NCBI GenBank assembly: GCA_016235345.1
Contig: JACRLG010000028.1
Coordinates: 210,809 to 274,808 of the forward strand
Reading direction: 5' to 3'
DNA from: Deltaproteobacteria bacterium
GTDB lineage: Bacteria; Desulfobacterota; Desulfobacteria; Desulfobacterales; Desulfatibacillaceae
DNA: 64,000 nucleotides
Position numbers and translations under genes: made by a program. The notes under the pieces were generated by a model. The model was not told the origin of the DNA and searched no databases. It worked only from the letters and a program-made list of their open reading frames with translations. Shown piece by piece: positions 26,228 to 34,848 of this stretch. Each line of letters begins with the position of its first letter. Position 1 is the stretch's first letter.

Positions 26228-27263
26228 TGTGAGCCCTTTCCCGGTATTCCTTGAGATACCCCAGAACCTCGTCCAGAAGCTCTTTCGGGTAATCCTTTCC
26301 TGCAAGTTTTTTCCACAGGGGAGCCACCTGTTTTTCCAGGCGGGCAAGCTCCGCCGGGGTCGTCTCCACCCTTTTGACCCCGTAGCGCACCATTGAATCC
26401 ACGGCTTTTTTCGCCTCGGCGCGGTTTTTGGGGTTGAACTGGGCCGCAAGCTCCTCCCGGCCTTCAACCAAGCGATCCCGGTATTCGGCCTTGAGGGCCT
26501 TCCAGGGGCCTGTTCCGATTATTATTCCCGCCGGGGAGTATCTTATCGGAAGGGTGTTTATGTATTTTGTCACGGCGTGAAGCTGGGCCCCCACGGTGTA
26601 GAAGACTGGGGCCACGAAGGCGTCGGCCTCCCCGGTGCGAATCTTGGCCGAAAGCTCGGCCACCGAGCCGGAAACCGGAATTGCCCCAAGGGTTTTCAGC
26701 ACTTCGGCCTCAAGGGGGCCGCACCAGTTCATGAACTTTCTTCCGGCGAAATCCGAAAGTTTCGTTATCGGGACCGAGGCCGAATAGAGTTCGTCAAAGT
26801 CCTGGTCGCCGTAATAGAGGTATTTCATGCCCCGGCGTTCGGCGTACCGGTCCAGGGTGGTGCGCAGCCGGTGGATGACGTAATCCACCTCGTCGTAACC
26901 CCGGAAAAGGAAGGGAAGCTGGAGAACGCCTGCTTCGGGCACCGCAAGAACCACGCCCCGCCCGGAAAAACCAGCGCCCTGTATGGTTCCCGCGTGTATC
27001 TGCTTCACGAAGGCCACGTCGTCGCCTAAAACGCCGTTGTAGTACCACTTGAAGACCAGGGTTCCGTCAGTGGCCTTTTTCACAGCCGGGGCCACCACGG
27101 TATCCAGCAAAATGGACCAGCCCACTCGCTTGGGGGCTATGGTGGCCAGTTTCCAGGTAACCGGTTCGGCCAGGGCCGCGCCCGAAAGCGGTGAAACAAG
27201 AAGCAGGCAGGCGGCAAGCATGGCCAGGGAAAAACGCCTTGCCGCCGACACGTGTGAAATCAT
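26208..27263 (-). CDS. DctP-family solute-binding protein, coupled to aldehyde dehydrogenase
   Basis: A 351-residue periplasmic binding protein (signal peptide 1-32, ending GAALA). It is paralogous to the protein at 7384-8445: both have GxxxxxGDD, a GFSG segment, LPFLF, DEVDYVI-like, DQDFD and RYSP. In the place of the usual carboxylate-binding arginine it has GRKFMNW, so a methionine replaces arginine by eye. No dctQM genes are near. ATG 27263 has GGAGG immediately upstream. The stop overlaps the aldehyde dehydrogenase start by 20 bases, and rseP ends 35 bases upstream. It might deliver an aldehyde precursor; this is unsupported beyond the gene order. Confidence 0.82.
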   Translation of the reverse strand: MISHVSAARRFSLAMLAACLLLVSPLSGAALAEPVTWKLATIAPKRVGWSILLDTVVAPAVKKATDGTLVFKWYYNGVLGDDVAFVKQIHAGTIQGAGFSGRGVVLAVPEAGVLQLPFLFRGYDEVDYVIHRLRTTLDRYAERRGMKYLYYGDQDFDELYSASVPITKLSDFAGRKFMNWCGPLEAEVLKTLGAIPVSGSVAELSAKIRTGEADAFVAPVFYTVGAQLHAVTKYINTLPIRYSPAGIIIGTGPWKALKAEYRDRLVEGREELAAQFNPKNRAEAKKAVDSMVRYGVKRVETTPAELARLEKQVAPLWKKLAGKDYPKELLDEVLGYLKEYRERAHNAGKNR

Positions 27264-27298
27264 GGCCCCCTCCTCGACGCGGGGAATTTTGTTGGGTG

Positions 27299-28486
27299 TC
27301 ACAAACCGGTAATCCAGCGGATGACGTCGTTTACTACGAAAAAGATCATGATGGCAATGAGAAACACCATTCCGGCCTGGGTGGACAATTCCCTGATCCT
27401 AAGGCTTACCGGACGCCTGAAAACCGCCTCCAGAACGAAAAACAGGAGGTGGCCGCCGTCCAGCACCGGTATGGGGAAAAGGTTTATTATTCCGAGGCTT
27501 GCGGATAAAAGCCCCAGAAAGGAGAACAGGGTCCACAGGGTTCGCACAAGGTCCGAATCCATATTTTTCGTGATGGCCCCGGTGGTGCGGGCCATGGTGA
27601 TAGGCCCGCCTATGGTCTCCCTGGCGCTCACCGTGCCCTTGAAAATCCTGGCCACCGTGCCGACGGTGAGATAACAGACCGTATAGGTCTGGCCCACAGC
27701 CTCCCGGATGGCCGCCACCGGGCCGCCCGGAACCATGAGGCTTGGGCCGGGGCCTATTCCTATGGTGTAGCGGCTTTTCTTCTCGCCGTATTCGTTTTGG
27801 CCCTGGGTTTTCCGGGGGCTGACGGAAAGGGCCACCTCGCGCAGAGGCCCTTTTTCGATGGTGCGCCTGAAATGGTGGGGGGCTGCGCCCAAAAGTCCCG
27901 CAAGGGGAAGGGCTGTGACCGGGGGTTTTCTTGAAACCACCACGCTTACCGGGCCTTGCCCCGTTTTCTGCACCAGGGGGGAGATTTCCTCCCAGGCGGT
28001 GATCTTCTCGCCGTTTATGGAAACAATGCGGTCTTCAGGCAGAAGCCCGGCGTGAAAGGCGGGGGAGTCGGGCATGACATCGCCTATCACGCTCGTGGAA
28101 ACAGGAACTCCCCTGGCCATGAAAAAAAAGAAAAAAACCAGCACTGCCATGATGAAATTGGAAAACGGCCCGGCCACCACGATTATCATCCTGGCCCACA
28201 CGGGCTTTAATGCAAAGGATACCGAAAGGCTCTCGACGGAAACCTCGGAGGTTGGGTCTTCGCCCGTCATTTTCACGTAGCCGCCGAAGGGGAGCGCACT
28301 CATTCGGTACTCGGTGCCGTTCTTTTTCCGGCTCCAGAGCGTGCGCCCGAAGCCTAAGGAAAAGACCTCCACCCCAACGCCCAGGCTCCTGGCGGCCAGA
28401 AAATGCCCCAGCTCGTGGACAAAGACCAGGATACTCAAAATAATCAAAAAAATAAGTATGTTGAAAAAAACCTGGGCAACGATCAT
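27299..28486 (-). CDS. rseP: RseP-type site-2 zinc metalloprotease
   Basis: A 395-residue inner-membrane protease. HELGH near residues 24-28 gives two zinc ligands and the glutamate; the third ligand is in NLFPIPVLDGGHL. A single PDZ-like segment lies at about 128-180 (MPDSPAFHAGLLPEDRIVSINGE). It cleaves membrane-bound anti-sigma factors or remnant signal peptides. The usual neighbours dxr and cdsA are absent; here it lies between the aminotransferase and the DctP-aldehyde dehydrogenase pair. The region after the PDZ has an extra basic stretch around 205-235. Confidence 0.88.
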   Translation of the reverse strand: MIVAQVFFNILIFLIILSILVFVHELGHFLAARSLGVGVEVFSLGFGRTLWSRKKNGTEYRMSALPFGGYVKMTGEDPTSEVSVESLSVSFALKPVWARMIIVVAGPFSNFIMAVLVFFFFFMARGVPVSTSVIGDVMPDSPAFHAGLLPEDRIVSINGEKITAWEEISPLVQKTGQGPVSVVVSRKPPVTALPLAGLLGAAPHHFRRTIEKGPLREVALSVSPRKTQGQNEYGEKKSRYTIGIGPGPSLMVPGGPVAAIREAVGQTYTVCYLTVGTVARIFKGTVSARETIGGPITMARTTGAITKNMDSDLVRTLWTLFSFLGLLSASLGIINLFPIPVLDGGHLLFFVLEAVFRRPVSLRIRELSTQAGMVFLIAIMIFFVVNDVIRWITGL

Positions 28487-28520
28487 GGCATCCTTTCAGC
28501 CGCCGGGCCAAGGGCTGTCG

Positions 28521-29852
28521 TCACGACAGGCGCATGCCCTTTTTCTCCAGGTCCTTCACGCCCCTGTAAATCACCTCGAAAATGTCCTTCACATCGTCTT
28601 TTTCAAGGCAGGAGAAGGCCACCCGTATGTCGGTCCTTCCAAGGGCAATCACTCCCACGCCGTATTCGTTCAGTATGTGGACCCGAAGTTCATCTGCGGG
28701 AACGGTCTTGAGCTTTAAGCACATGAAATAGCCGGAATTGAAGGGATAAACGCTCCAGGCGTCGCCGAAGGACGGGTCGGCCAGAACCTTCTTAACCTCA
28801 AAGGCCCGGTCCTTCATGATGCCGAACTTTTCGGCCTTTTCGGCGGCGTATTCGGGGGATTTCATGGCCGCGAGAACGATGGACTGGGACAGGTGGGAGG
28901 CGTTTGAGATGGTGCCCCGCACCGCCCCCGCCGTCTTGCGCTCCAGGGCCTCGTAGGCGGCCTTCTCCTTTCCCTGGGCGAATTTTGCCCCGTAGGTGAT
29001 GAAGCCCACCCTAAGGCCCCACACGAAATCCTCCTTGGTGGCCCCGTCCAGCTTCACGGCGAGAAGCCTCTCGTGAGCCCCGGAAAGGCCAGCGAAAAGG
29101 GATTCTTCCATGCAGTCGTCTTCGTAGAAAAGACCGAAATAAGCGTCGTCGCACAGGGCCACCACGTTCACGCCGGATTCTGCGGTGCGGACCAGGATGT
29201 CCTTGACGGCGCTTGCCTCGCTTTTGGTGAGAGTGTAGCCGGTGGGATTCTGGGGAAAGTTCAGAAGCGCGATTATCTTGCCGTTTTTGGCGGCCTCTTC
29301 CTTTATTTTGGCCTCGAAGGCTTTAAGGTTGAATCCGCCCATTTCGTCGAAAAGCGCGTACTGGCTGATTCTGGCCCCGCGCCTGACGTTTAGGATAAGG
29401 TTGTAGTTGCCCCACATCTGGTCGGGCAGGATCACCACGTCGCCGGGGTCCACGAACATTTCGCCGAAAACGCAGATTCCGTGGGTGATGGCCTGGGTCA
29501 CAACCGGAAGGCTCACGGTCTTTCCGGAAAGGCCGGGGTTTTTCTTGAACAGGGCCTCCTGCCACAGCTTGCGCAGCTCAAGAAGTCCGAAGGATGGGGC
29601 GTAGGTCAGGCAGTTGGATGGATCGATCCCCGGAATTTTGCCCATGACGCTTTTGAGGTACATGGGCTTTTTGCCTTCGGTGGCAATGCCTATGGTGGCG
29701 TTGTGGCGGTGCGCCTTCTCCTTGGCCTCGGCGCTCTGGGCCAGTATGCCCTTGGGGAAGAAGAGGCTTTTGCCCACGCTTGAAAGCATTGAAAAGACGT
29801 TTTCGTTGGCTGCGGATAGATTGTCGTTAAGTTCCCTGGCAAGCGGATTCAT
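28521..29852 (-). CDS. PLP-dependent class I/II aminotransferase
   Basis: A 443-residue enzyme of the aspartate aminotransferase fold. The PLP-side motifs are NFPQNPTGYT with its asparagine and LCDDAYFGLFYED with the aspartate and tyrosine. The lysine for the Schiff base lies in LAVKLDGATKEDFVWGLRVG. ATG 29852 is preferred: AAGGA lies upstream and the frame extension to 29876 has none. Substrate cannot be told from sequence. The gene follows a - strand terminator and lies 35 bases before rseP. Confidence 0.82.
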   Translation of the reverse strand: MNPLARELNDNLSAANENVFSMLSSVGKSLFFPKGILAQSAEAKEKAHRHNATIGIATEGKKPMYLKSVMGKIPGIDPSNCLTYAPSFGLLELRKLWQEALFKKNPGLSGKTVSLPVVTQAITHGICVFGEMFVDPGDVVILPDQMWGNYNLILNVRRGARISQYALFDEMGGFNLKAFEAKIKEEAAKNGKIIALLNFPQNPTGYTLTKSEASAVKDILVRTAESGVNVVALCDDAYFGLFYEDDCMEESLFAGLSGAHERLLAVKLDGATKEDFVWGLRVGFITYGAKFAQGKEKAAYEALERKTAGAVRGTISNASHLSQSIVLAAMKSPEYAAEKAEKFGIMKDRAFEVKKVLADPSFGDAWSVYPFNSGYFMCLKLKTVPADELRVHILNEYGVGVIALGRTDIRVAFSCLEKDDVKDIFEVIYRGVKDLEKKGMRLS

Positions 29853-29965
29853 GGGGTTTGGTCCTTGATAGAACATTATTGATGGAGCCGGAAAAAGGCC
29901 CTGTTCGATGGACGCCCAGGGTGTCCAGGCGTAAAGGTTGACGCCCGAAATCCCCGGTTTCCATT

Positions 29966-30009
29966 AAAAAGCCCCGCCGAAAACCCAAAGGCTTTTTCCG
30001 GCGAGGCTT
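29966..30009 (-). terminator. Rho-independent terminator
   Basis: On the - strand AAGCCTCGCCGGAAAAAGC and GGGTTTTCGGCGGGGCTT pair, followed by TTTAATGG. It would end a transcript arriving from the PxxKW gene side, just upstream of the aminotransferase. Confidence 0.7.
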
Positions 30010-30011
30010 GT

Positions 30012-30134
30012 CAGCCTTTCTAAAAACGCGAATCGCGGTGTCGCATTTCAAAGCCAACTCCGCCACGTATATTGAATACGCTTGCTCGTTGGCTTTTCTT
30101 ACTCCTTCGCGCTTCATCGTTTTTAGAAAGGCTT
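30012..30134 (+). repeat. Repeat family A, copy A8 (isolated)
   Basis: Arms CAGCCTTTCTAAAAACG and CGTTTTTAGAAAGGCT are near perfect. Inner stem AAGCCAACT/GTTGGCTT around GTATATTGAATAC. Unlike most copies it abuts no stop codon and points opposite to the flanking - strand genes. It sits next to the terminator at 29966-30009. The remaining stretch 30135-30332 has no gene I can support; it includes a short palindrome AAAGGG...CCCTTT near 30150-30170. Confidence 0.82.
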
Positions 30135-30332
30135 CGCATCCAGCCTTATTAAAGGGCTGTTATACCCTTTTCACATGGTTATCCGGTTTCGGCGGCCCGG
30201 CTGGGCCAGCCTGTGCGGCGTGGAGCCGGGCCTGCGAAGGTTTGGACGCAAGTCCGGCGTTCGGACAAAAAAATCCGCCCGGAATCCAGGCCCGTTTCGT
30301 TTCGGCACTTCTTTTTCCGGGCCTAAGAGGGG

Positions 30333-30620
30333 CTACTTGCCCTTGCTGGCCCGCTTGGACGCCTTCAAGGGATTCAGCTTGCCGCCCTCGGCGCTCTTTT
30401 GCGCTGCGGCCACGTGGGTTGCAAGGTTGCATACGCCGCGCTTCCACTTGGCGGCGGGGTCGGGGCAGGCAATGCAATAGGAGCCGTTTGAAAGTTCCAC
30501 TGCCTTTGCGCAGCCCTTGCAGTTGTCAACGATGGGAAGACAGGTTCCTGCGGCGTAGGAGCAGCCCTTCTTGGACATGAAGCTGCATTCCGTGCCGTTT
30601 TTTGTCGTGGTGCACAGCAT
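30333..30620 (-). CDS. PxxKW family cysteine-rich protein
   Basis: A 95-residue small protein with nine cysteines in pairs (MLC, ECSF, KGCSY, GTCL, NCKGC, YCIACPDP, GVCN) and the diagnostic PDPAAKWKRGVC. The family is known from Desulfobacterota and relatives and has no established function; metal or iron-sulfur binding is likely. There is no signal peptide. ATG 30620 has AAGGA upstream. The lysine-rich C-terminus (SKRASKGK) could touch nucleic acid or anionic partners; that is inference. Confidence 0.8.
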   Translation of the reverse strand: MLCTTTKNGTECSFMSKKGCSYAAGTCLPIVDNCKGCAKAVELSNGSYCIACPDPAAKWKRGVCNLATHVAAAQKSAEGGKLNPLKASKRASKGK

Positions 30621-30990
30621 GGTTATAATCCTTGGCGCGATGGGGTTAAAATTTAGATTCTGTGATATCCTTGACCACAGCCTTTAATTTTTATCCGGGA
30701 AGGCCGAATGTGTCAAGGAATAGTTTGATGAAAAATTGCGAAACAAGGCAGGAAGAGGCCTCCGAAAAAAACCGGAGACCTCCTAAGGGGGTGTTCCAGG
30801 AGGAATTACCGGGCCAGAGGCTACCCGGAAACCTTCCATCCTGTGAGGCATCGGACCAGTCCCGCCCTGCCTTAAACGCCCTACGCCGTGCGGCGCTTCG
30901 CGTTTGCGGCCAGGCTTTTCAAAAAGCCTTAAAGGGCAGTGAAAGGTCCATTTCTAATATTGGCATCATTCGGCCATTGTCAACCCGGAA

Positions 30991-31031
30991 AAGCGGACGC
31001 CGGTTTCAGGGCGAAACCGGTATCCGCTCTT
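30991..31031 (-). terminator. Probable terminator downstream of the double-cubane gene
   Basis: AAGCGGACGCCGGTTTC (30991-31007) and GAAACCGGTATCCGCT pair around a five-base loop; on the - strand a short T-rich run (TTTTCC) follows. It lies 13 bases past the stop of the gene at 31044. The stretch 30621-30990 upstream of it has no supported gene; long frames there lack ribosome sites and any family likeness. Confidence 0.6.
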
Positions 31032-31043
31032 TCGGGCTCTTTT

Positions 31044-32324
31044 TCAACGGGCGATGGTTTCCAGAAACGCGCCCACCCTCGTGCTTATCTGGCCCATGTC
31101 TTCGGCGGCGTAGTCGGTTTCCAGCCGCAGCACCGGCAGTTTCCTGGCCGAGAGTGCGCCCGCAAGGCCGCCCGATTCCATGAGGTAGGGCGTGCAGAAC
31201 TGAAGGGAATAGTGGATCACCCCGTCTGCGCTGTAGTCTTTGCCCATCTGCTCCACGTGCGAAACCCGGTCCGGGTTGGGAGTGAAAACCGCGCAGTCCA
31301 CCTGAAAATATCGGTCGACAAGGGCTTCGATCAGGCCGTCCACGGTGTCGGCGGAATCGTCCACGAGGTTGCGCACGCCGCGCTCGCCGGTGCAGAGCTC
31401 CTCGCCCACTATCACCGCGCCCAGGCTTTCGACCAGGGCCGGAACCTTCCAGTTGGGAACCGCCATGGGGCAGCCCGAAAGAAGGAGACGCGCCGCGCCC
31501 CGGGGGCAAACTCCTATTCCGTCCCTAATTCTTTGTGAAAGCTCGTCGCAGATTTTGTTGACTGATTCGGTGAACCTTGCCGGATTGTCGTAGAAGGAGA
31601 CCTGGTTGACCAGAAGCGCGTCCAGGCCGGAGATGGGCGAGGGGTCGGCGGCCCGGAGCCTAGCCAGCCGGTGCAGGGCCTTTCTCTTGGCGTTCACCGT
31701 GGCGATGCCCGATTTCAGGCTTTCAACGCTTATGGTTTTTCCGGTCAGGTTTTCCACGGCCTTTAAAAATTTCGTGAATTCCGCCTTCATCAAGGCCCGG
31801 CCCTCGGCGGATTTCATCTGGGGAAGGTCCATGACGTAAAGGTTCTTCACAAGCAAGCCCAGAATCTCGTAGGCCTTTTTCTTGCCGTCGCAGGTGTTTT
31901 CGCCCACGATCATGTCGGCGGCTTCCAGGTAGGGGCAGACCTTGCCCAACTTGAACCCGAAGGACGACTTAATGAGGGCGCAGGTGTTTGCGGGAAGAAA
32001 GCGGTGAACCTCCTCCACCGCGAAATCCGCGCCCGCGCAAAGGCCCACCAGGGTGGCGTTTCCGGCCAGGGCGATTTCCTCCGGCACGAAAACGCAGTAG
32101 GAGCCGATTATCTTGCGCCCGGCGGCTTTTTCGTCCAGAAGCTCCCTTATGCGGAGCCCGTGGACCTCGCTCATGACAAAATCGAAATACCCCATGCCCT
32201 GGGGCCGGTTTTTCTGGGACATGTAAATATCGCCGTAAGCCTTTCCAAGAACGGACAAAAGGGCGTCGTGGGCCGCGAGATCAAGCCCTAAATCCTGCCA
32301 CATGGCGCGATAATCTTCGGACAT
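31044..32324 (-). CDS. Double-cubane-type 2-hydroxyacyl-CoA dehydratase-family reductase
   Basis: A 426-residue cytoplasmic protein of the HgdB/BcrC family. Conserved features include SYCVFVPEEI, the cysteine and glycine-rich KSSFGFKLGKVCPYLE, IVGENTCDGKKKAYE, LLSGCPMAVPNWK and IHYSLQFCTPY. Single-gene members like this one carry a double-cubane [8Fe-9S] cluster and are fed electrons by an ATP-dependent activator. That activator gene is not adjacent. Reductions of small molecules such as acetylene are known in vitro for one homologue; the natural substrate is unknown. A - strand promoter lies at 32420-32448, so the gene is transcribed alone. Confidence 0.8.
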   Translation of the reverse strand: MSEDYRAMWQDLGLDLAAHDALLSVLGKAYGDIYMSQKNRPQGMGYFDFVMSEVHGLRIRELLDEKAAGRKIIGSYCVFVPEEIALAGNATLVGLCAGADFAVEEVHRFLPANTCALIKSSFGFKLGKVCPYLEAADMIVGENTCDGKKKAYEILGLLVKNLYVMDLPQMKSAEGRALMKAEFTKFLKAVENLTGKTISVESLKSGIATVNAKRKALHRLARLRAADPSPISGLDALLVNQVSFYDNPARFTESVNKICDELSQRIRDGIGVCPRGAARLLLSGCPMAVPNWKVPALVESLGAVIVGEELCTGERGVRNLVDDSADTVDGLIEALVDRYFQVDCAVFTPNPDRVSHVEQMGKDYSADGVIHYSLQFCTPYLMESGGLAGALSARKLPVLRLETDYAAEDMGQISTRVGAFLETIAR

Positions 32325-32419
32325 GGTTTTCTCCTTAAAGGGTGGGATGGGTTAAGGGCGCACGGGGGCGGCCTTGGAGGGATTTAAAGAGAAAAAGTCT
32401 ATAGGTCAAATTGATTAAA

Positions 32420-32448
32420 TTAATAGCAAGAAAAGCGGGAATTGACAA
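32420..32448 (-). promoter_or_regulatory. Sigma70-like promoter of the double-cubane gene
   Basis: On the - strand TTGTCA (32443-32448) and TATTAA (32420-32425) are 17 bases apart, about 95 bases before the start codon. The region is locally AT-rich, as expected. Five of six and four of six consensus bases match. Confidence 0.5.
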
Positions 32449-32508
32449 TATCTATCTGGAAAGGGCGGAGGGGGGTAAGGCGTAAAAAAGGTCAGGCGGG
32501 AAGGGGGT

Positions 32509-33129
32509 TCACAAAGCGCCCCGGTAGACCTCGTCGAAGAGTTCTTCGGGCGTTGTTATGTCCGGCCTGCGCAAGAGGGCCTTGGTTATCATGTCTTTGG
32601 CCTCGTTCGGGGAATGGCCCAACTGGCGGGTGAGGACGTCGGTCACCTGCTCCACGGCCCCCCTTGTTTCCTCCAAAGGTTCGATCCCCGGGGTCGGCCC
32701 GGCGTGGGTATCCACGAAGCGGCCCAGCTTGCCGTTTAGGGTGGCCACTATCTTGTCCGCAGTGCGCTTCCCGACCCCCTTCAGGCGCAGAAGGGCGCGG
32801 GAGTCGCGGTTTTCCACGGCAAGGGCGATCTCGGTTATGGGTATGCACAGGGCGGCCACGGCCTTTACCGGGCCTATGTCCTCCACCGAAAGGAAGACCT
32901 CGAAAAATTCTCGTTCCTCTTCGGAGTTGAAACCGATGAGAAGCGGCTTGGGGGAGCGCTCGGTCTGGTGCCAGTAGATGAAAAGCCGCAGAAAATCGCC
33001 GGGCCCGGTTCCCGCAAGGCTTTCGGCCACTACCTGGGGGAGGAGGACCTCGTAGCCGACCCCATTGGCCAGCACCATCACCCGGTCGTCTTTTCTGCGG
33101 AAAAGGCTGCCTTCGATGTATCCGATCAT
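32509..33129 (-). CDS. ruvA: Holliday junction DNA helicase subunit RuvA
   Basis: A 206-residue protein that tetramerises on four-way DNA junctions and guides RuvB. The N-terminal OB fold (IGYIEGSLFRRKDDRVMV), the helix-hairpin-helix region with PITEIALAVENRD and RLKGVGKRTADKIV, and the C-terminal RuvB-binding helix (SPNEAKDMITKALLR) are all there. It starts four bases inside the end of ruvC. Unlike the common ruvC-ruvA-ruvB order, ruvB is not next; the following gene is unrelated. Confidence 0.93.
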   Translation of the reverse strand: MIGYIEGSLFRRKDDRVMVLANGVGYEVLLPQVVAESLAGTGPGDFLRLFIYWHQTERSPKPLLIGFNSEEEREFFEVFLSVEDIGPVKAVAALCIPITEIALAVENRDSRALLRLKGVGKRTADKIVATLNGKLGRFVDTHAGPTPGIEPLEETRGAVEQVTDVLTRQLGHSPNEAKDMITKALLRRPDITTPEELFDEVYRGAL

Positions 33130-33644
33130 GGAGATTTCCGGGAAAAGGGGGAAAGGCCCCGGTAGAGGCCAACCAGGGCCAGGGCCAGGGCGTCGGATGC
33201 GTGGGAGGGGCGTATGGCCTCGGTGCGGCCAAGCCTGCTCCGCACTGCCAGCTCAAGCTGCTCCTTGGTGGCGGAGCCGTTTCCGGTGAGAACCTTCTTG
33301 GCCTCCCGGACGGCCACCTCCTCCACGCTGACCCCGCAGAAGGCCCCGGCTGCCATTATGGCCCCCGTGGCCTTTCCGAGGAGAATGGATGACTTGGGAT
33401 GGCGGGAAAGGGTGTAGACGCCTTCCACGACGATGAGGTCGGGCTTTTTCGCCTCCACGGCGGCCCTTATCTCCTCGAAAATGTGCAGGAGCCGAAGGCT
33501 CGTGGCAGTGGAGGCCGCAGTGCGGACCACCCCGAAGGAGTAGGCGGCCACCCGGAGGCTGTCGCCCGTGACCACCGCAAGCCCGGTGGAGGCGAGGCCC
33601 GGGTCTATGCCCATTACTATCACGGCGTGCGAATTTTCGCCCAA
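33126..33644 (-). CDS. ruvC: Crossover junction endodeoxyribonuclease RuvC
   Basis: A 172-residue resolvase of Holliday junctions. The acidic catalytic residues are visible in MGIDPGLASTG, VVEGVY and the SHASDALALAL end. The start is uncertain: TTG 33644 has AAGGGG eight bases upstream, and GTG 33623 is an alternative only three codons before the family core. It follows cpoB by 16 bases and overlaps ruvA by four, so it is likely the tail of the tol operon. Confidence 0.92.
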   Translation of the reverse strand: MGENSHAVIVMGIDPGLASTGLAVVTGDSLRVAAYSFGVVRTAASTATSLRLLHIFEEIRAAVEAKKPDLIVVEGVYTLSRHPKSSILLGKATGAIMAAGAFCGVSVEEVAVREAKKVLTGNGSATKEQLELAVRSRLGRTEAIRPSHASDALALALVGLYRGLSPFSRKSP

Positions 33645-33660
33645 GGCCCCTTGCTGGGTC

Positions 33661-34671
33661 TCATTTGAGGCCTTCCAGCTTCTTCTTGGCCTGGGTCGCC
33701 TCGCTGGACTTGGGGAACTTTTTGATGAGCTCCCGGTAAATGAGCCCGGCGTTTTCCTTGTCTTCCATGGACTCGAAGCTCATGGCCTGGCGCAAAAGCG
33801 AGGCCGGGACCTTGTCGCCAGCCGGGTATTTTTCGATAACCGTCTGAAATTCCAGTATGGCCCGCTCGTACCATTTTTCCTGGAAATAGGTTTCACCCAC
33901 GTAATACTGGGCGTTGTCCGCCAGCTTGGCCCCACCGAAGCGGGAAAGGAACTCGGTGAGATAGATGCGGGCGTCCTCGTATTTCCCCTCTTCCACAGCT
34001 TCCTTGCCCTTGGCGAAAAGGTCCTTTTCGTTCAGTGACTTGGCTGCGGTTTCCACGGGAACCGCAGGGACCTCAGGGGGCGCTTGCTCGGTAACCGTCG
34101 GAACGACAGGCGGGGCGACAACCGGGGCTCCTGGCGGAACCACGGCAGGAGCGGCAGCGGGCGGCGGGGCCTGCGTTCTCGCGGCGGATGTCGGGGCCTG
34201 TCCGGGCTTTCTCCCGCCCTCAACGTCCACGAAATCCTCAAGCCGGGAAAGCCGAACATCCATGCGGGAGATGATTTCCTCCATGCGGTTGATGGCTTCC
34301 TGGCGCTTTTCAAGGTCGTGGGCGGCTTCCTCGGCCTCGCCGGTCACCTTTCGGAAATCGCTTCTGAGGGCGTCGATCTCAACCCCGAAACGGGCAACCT
34401 GGTCCCTCATGGTCTGCATGTCCGAGGCCTGGGTTCTTTCGGCTTCAGCCAGGGCCCTTTCCAGGGCCGCTATGCGCTTGTCCTTCTTGCCGGTTTCCGT
34501 CTCCAGGAAGGCCAGGCGTTCGTCGATCCGCGCCTGGGAACGCGCCACGGTCTCCTGCTGCTGTTCTAAGGTGTAGGCCCTTCTCGCCACCGACTGCATG
34601 TCGTCCTTGGAGGCGCAGCCCGTTATCAGGGCAAGGCTTGCGACACACACGAGAAATCTTGCTTTTCCCAT
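33661..34671 (-). CDS. cpoB: Tol-Pal cell division coordinator CpoB (YbgF), lipoprotein form
   Basis: A 336-residue protein with a lipobox (LITGCAS, Cys19), so probably a lipoprotein; the E. coli form is soluble. A coiled coil covers about 30-150, a Pro/Ala/Val-rich linker about 160-210, and C-terminal TPR repeats follow from about 220 (AQYYVGETYFQEKWYERAI, AGLIYRELIKKFP). CpoB links peptidoglycan synthesis to outer-membrane constriction. ATG 34671 has GGAG at suitable distance. It sits after the two pal genes and before ruvC. Confidence 0.88.
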   Translation of the reverse strand: MGKARFLVCVASLALITGCASKDDMQSVARRAYTLEQQQETVARSQARIDERLAFLETETGKKDKRIAALERALAEAERTQASDMQTMRDQVARFGVEIDALRSDFRKVTGEAEEAAHDLEKRQEAINRMEEIISRMDVRLSRLEDFVDVEGGRKPGQAPTSAARTQAPPPAAAPAVVPPGAPVVAPPVVPTVTEQAPPEVPAVPVETAAKSLNEKDLFAKGKEAVEEGKYEDARIYLTEFLSRFGGAKLADNAQYYVGETYFQEKWYERAILEFQTVIEKYPAGDKVPASLLRQAMSFESMEDKENAGLIYRELIKKFPKSSEATQAKKKLEGLK

Positions 34672-34776
34672 GACATCTCCGCAAATGGGGCCGCCCTTCG
34701 GGCGGATTGGCTCCGTCCGAAGGGCAAGTGTGTTTCAGGCAAAGGGACCGCCTGGAAACGGAGTCTGGGCGCGGTA

Positions 34777-34814
34777 AAATCCTTCCTTTCCGGCTTGCGG
34801 GAAAGGAAGGATTT
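34777..34814. promoter_or_regulatory. Perfect 15-bp hairpin between pal and cpoB
   Basis: AAATCCTTCCTTTCC (34777-34791) and its complement (34800-34814) enclose an eight-base loop. On the - strand TTTTACC follows, a poor U-tract, so it may be a leaky terminator or an mRNA-stabilising stem dividing the tol-pal part of the operon from cpoB-ruvC-ruvA. A smaller GCCGCCC...GGGCGG stem is near 34690-34705. Confidence 0.55.
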
Positions 34815-34848
34815 GCGCCTTAAGGCAGCCTCCTGAAAACGCTAACAG

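Noticed and set aside
30175-31183. Long open frames on the + strand between the aminotransferase and the double-cubane gene
   Set aside because: They have no ribosome site, Arg/Pro/Cys-rich implausible composition, and overlap real - strand genes and a terminator.
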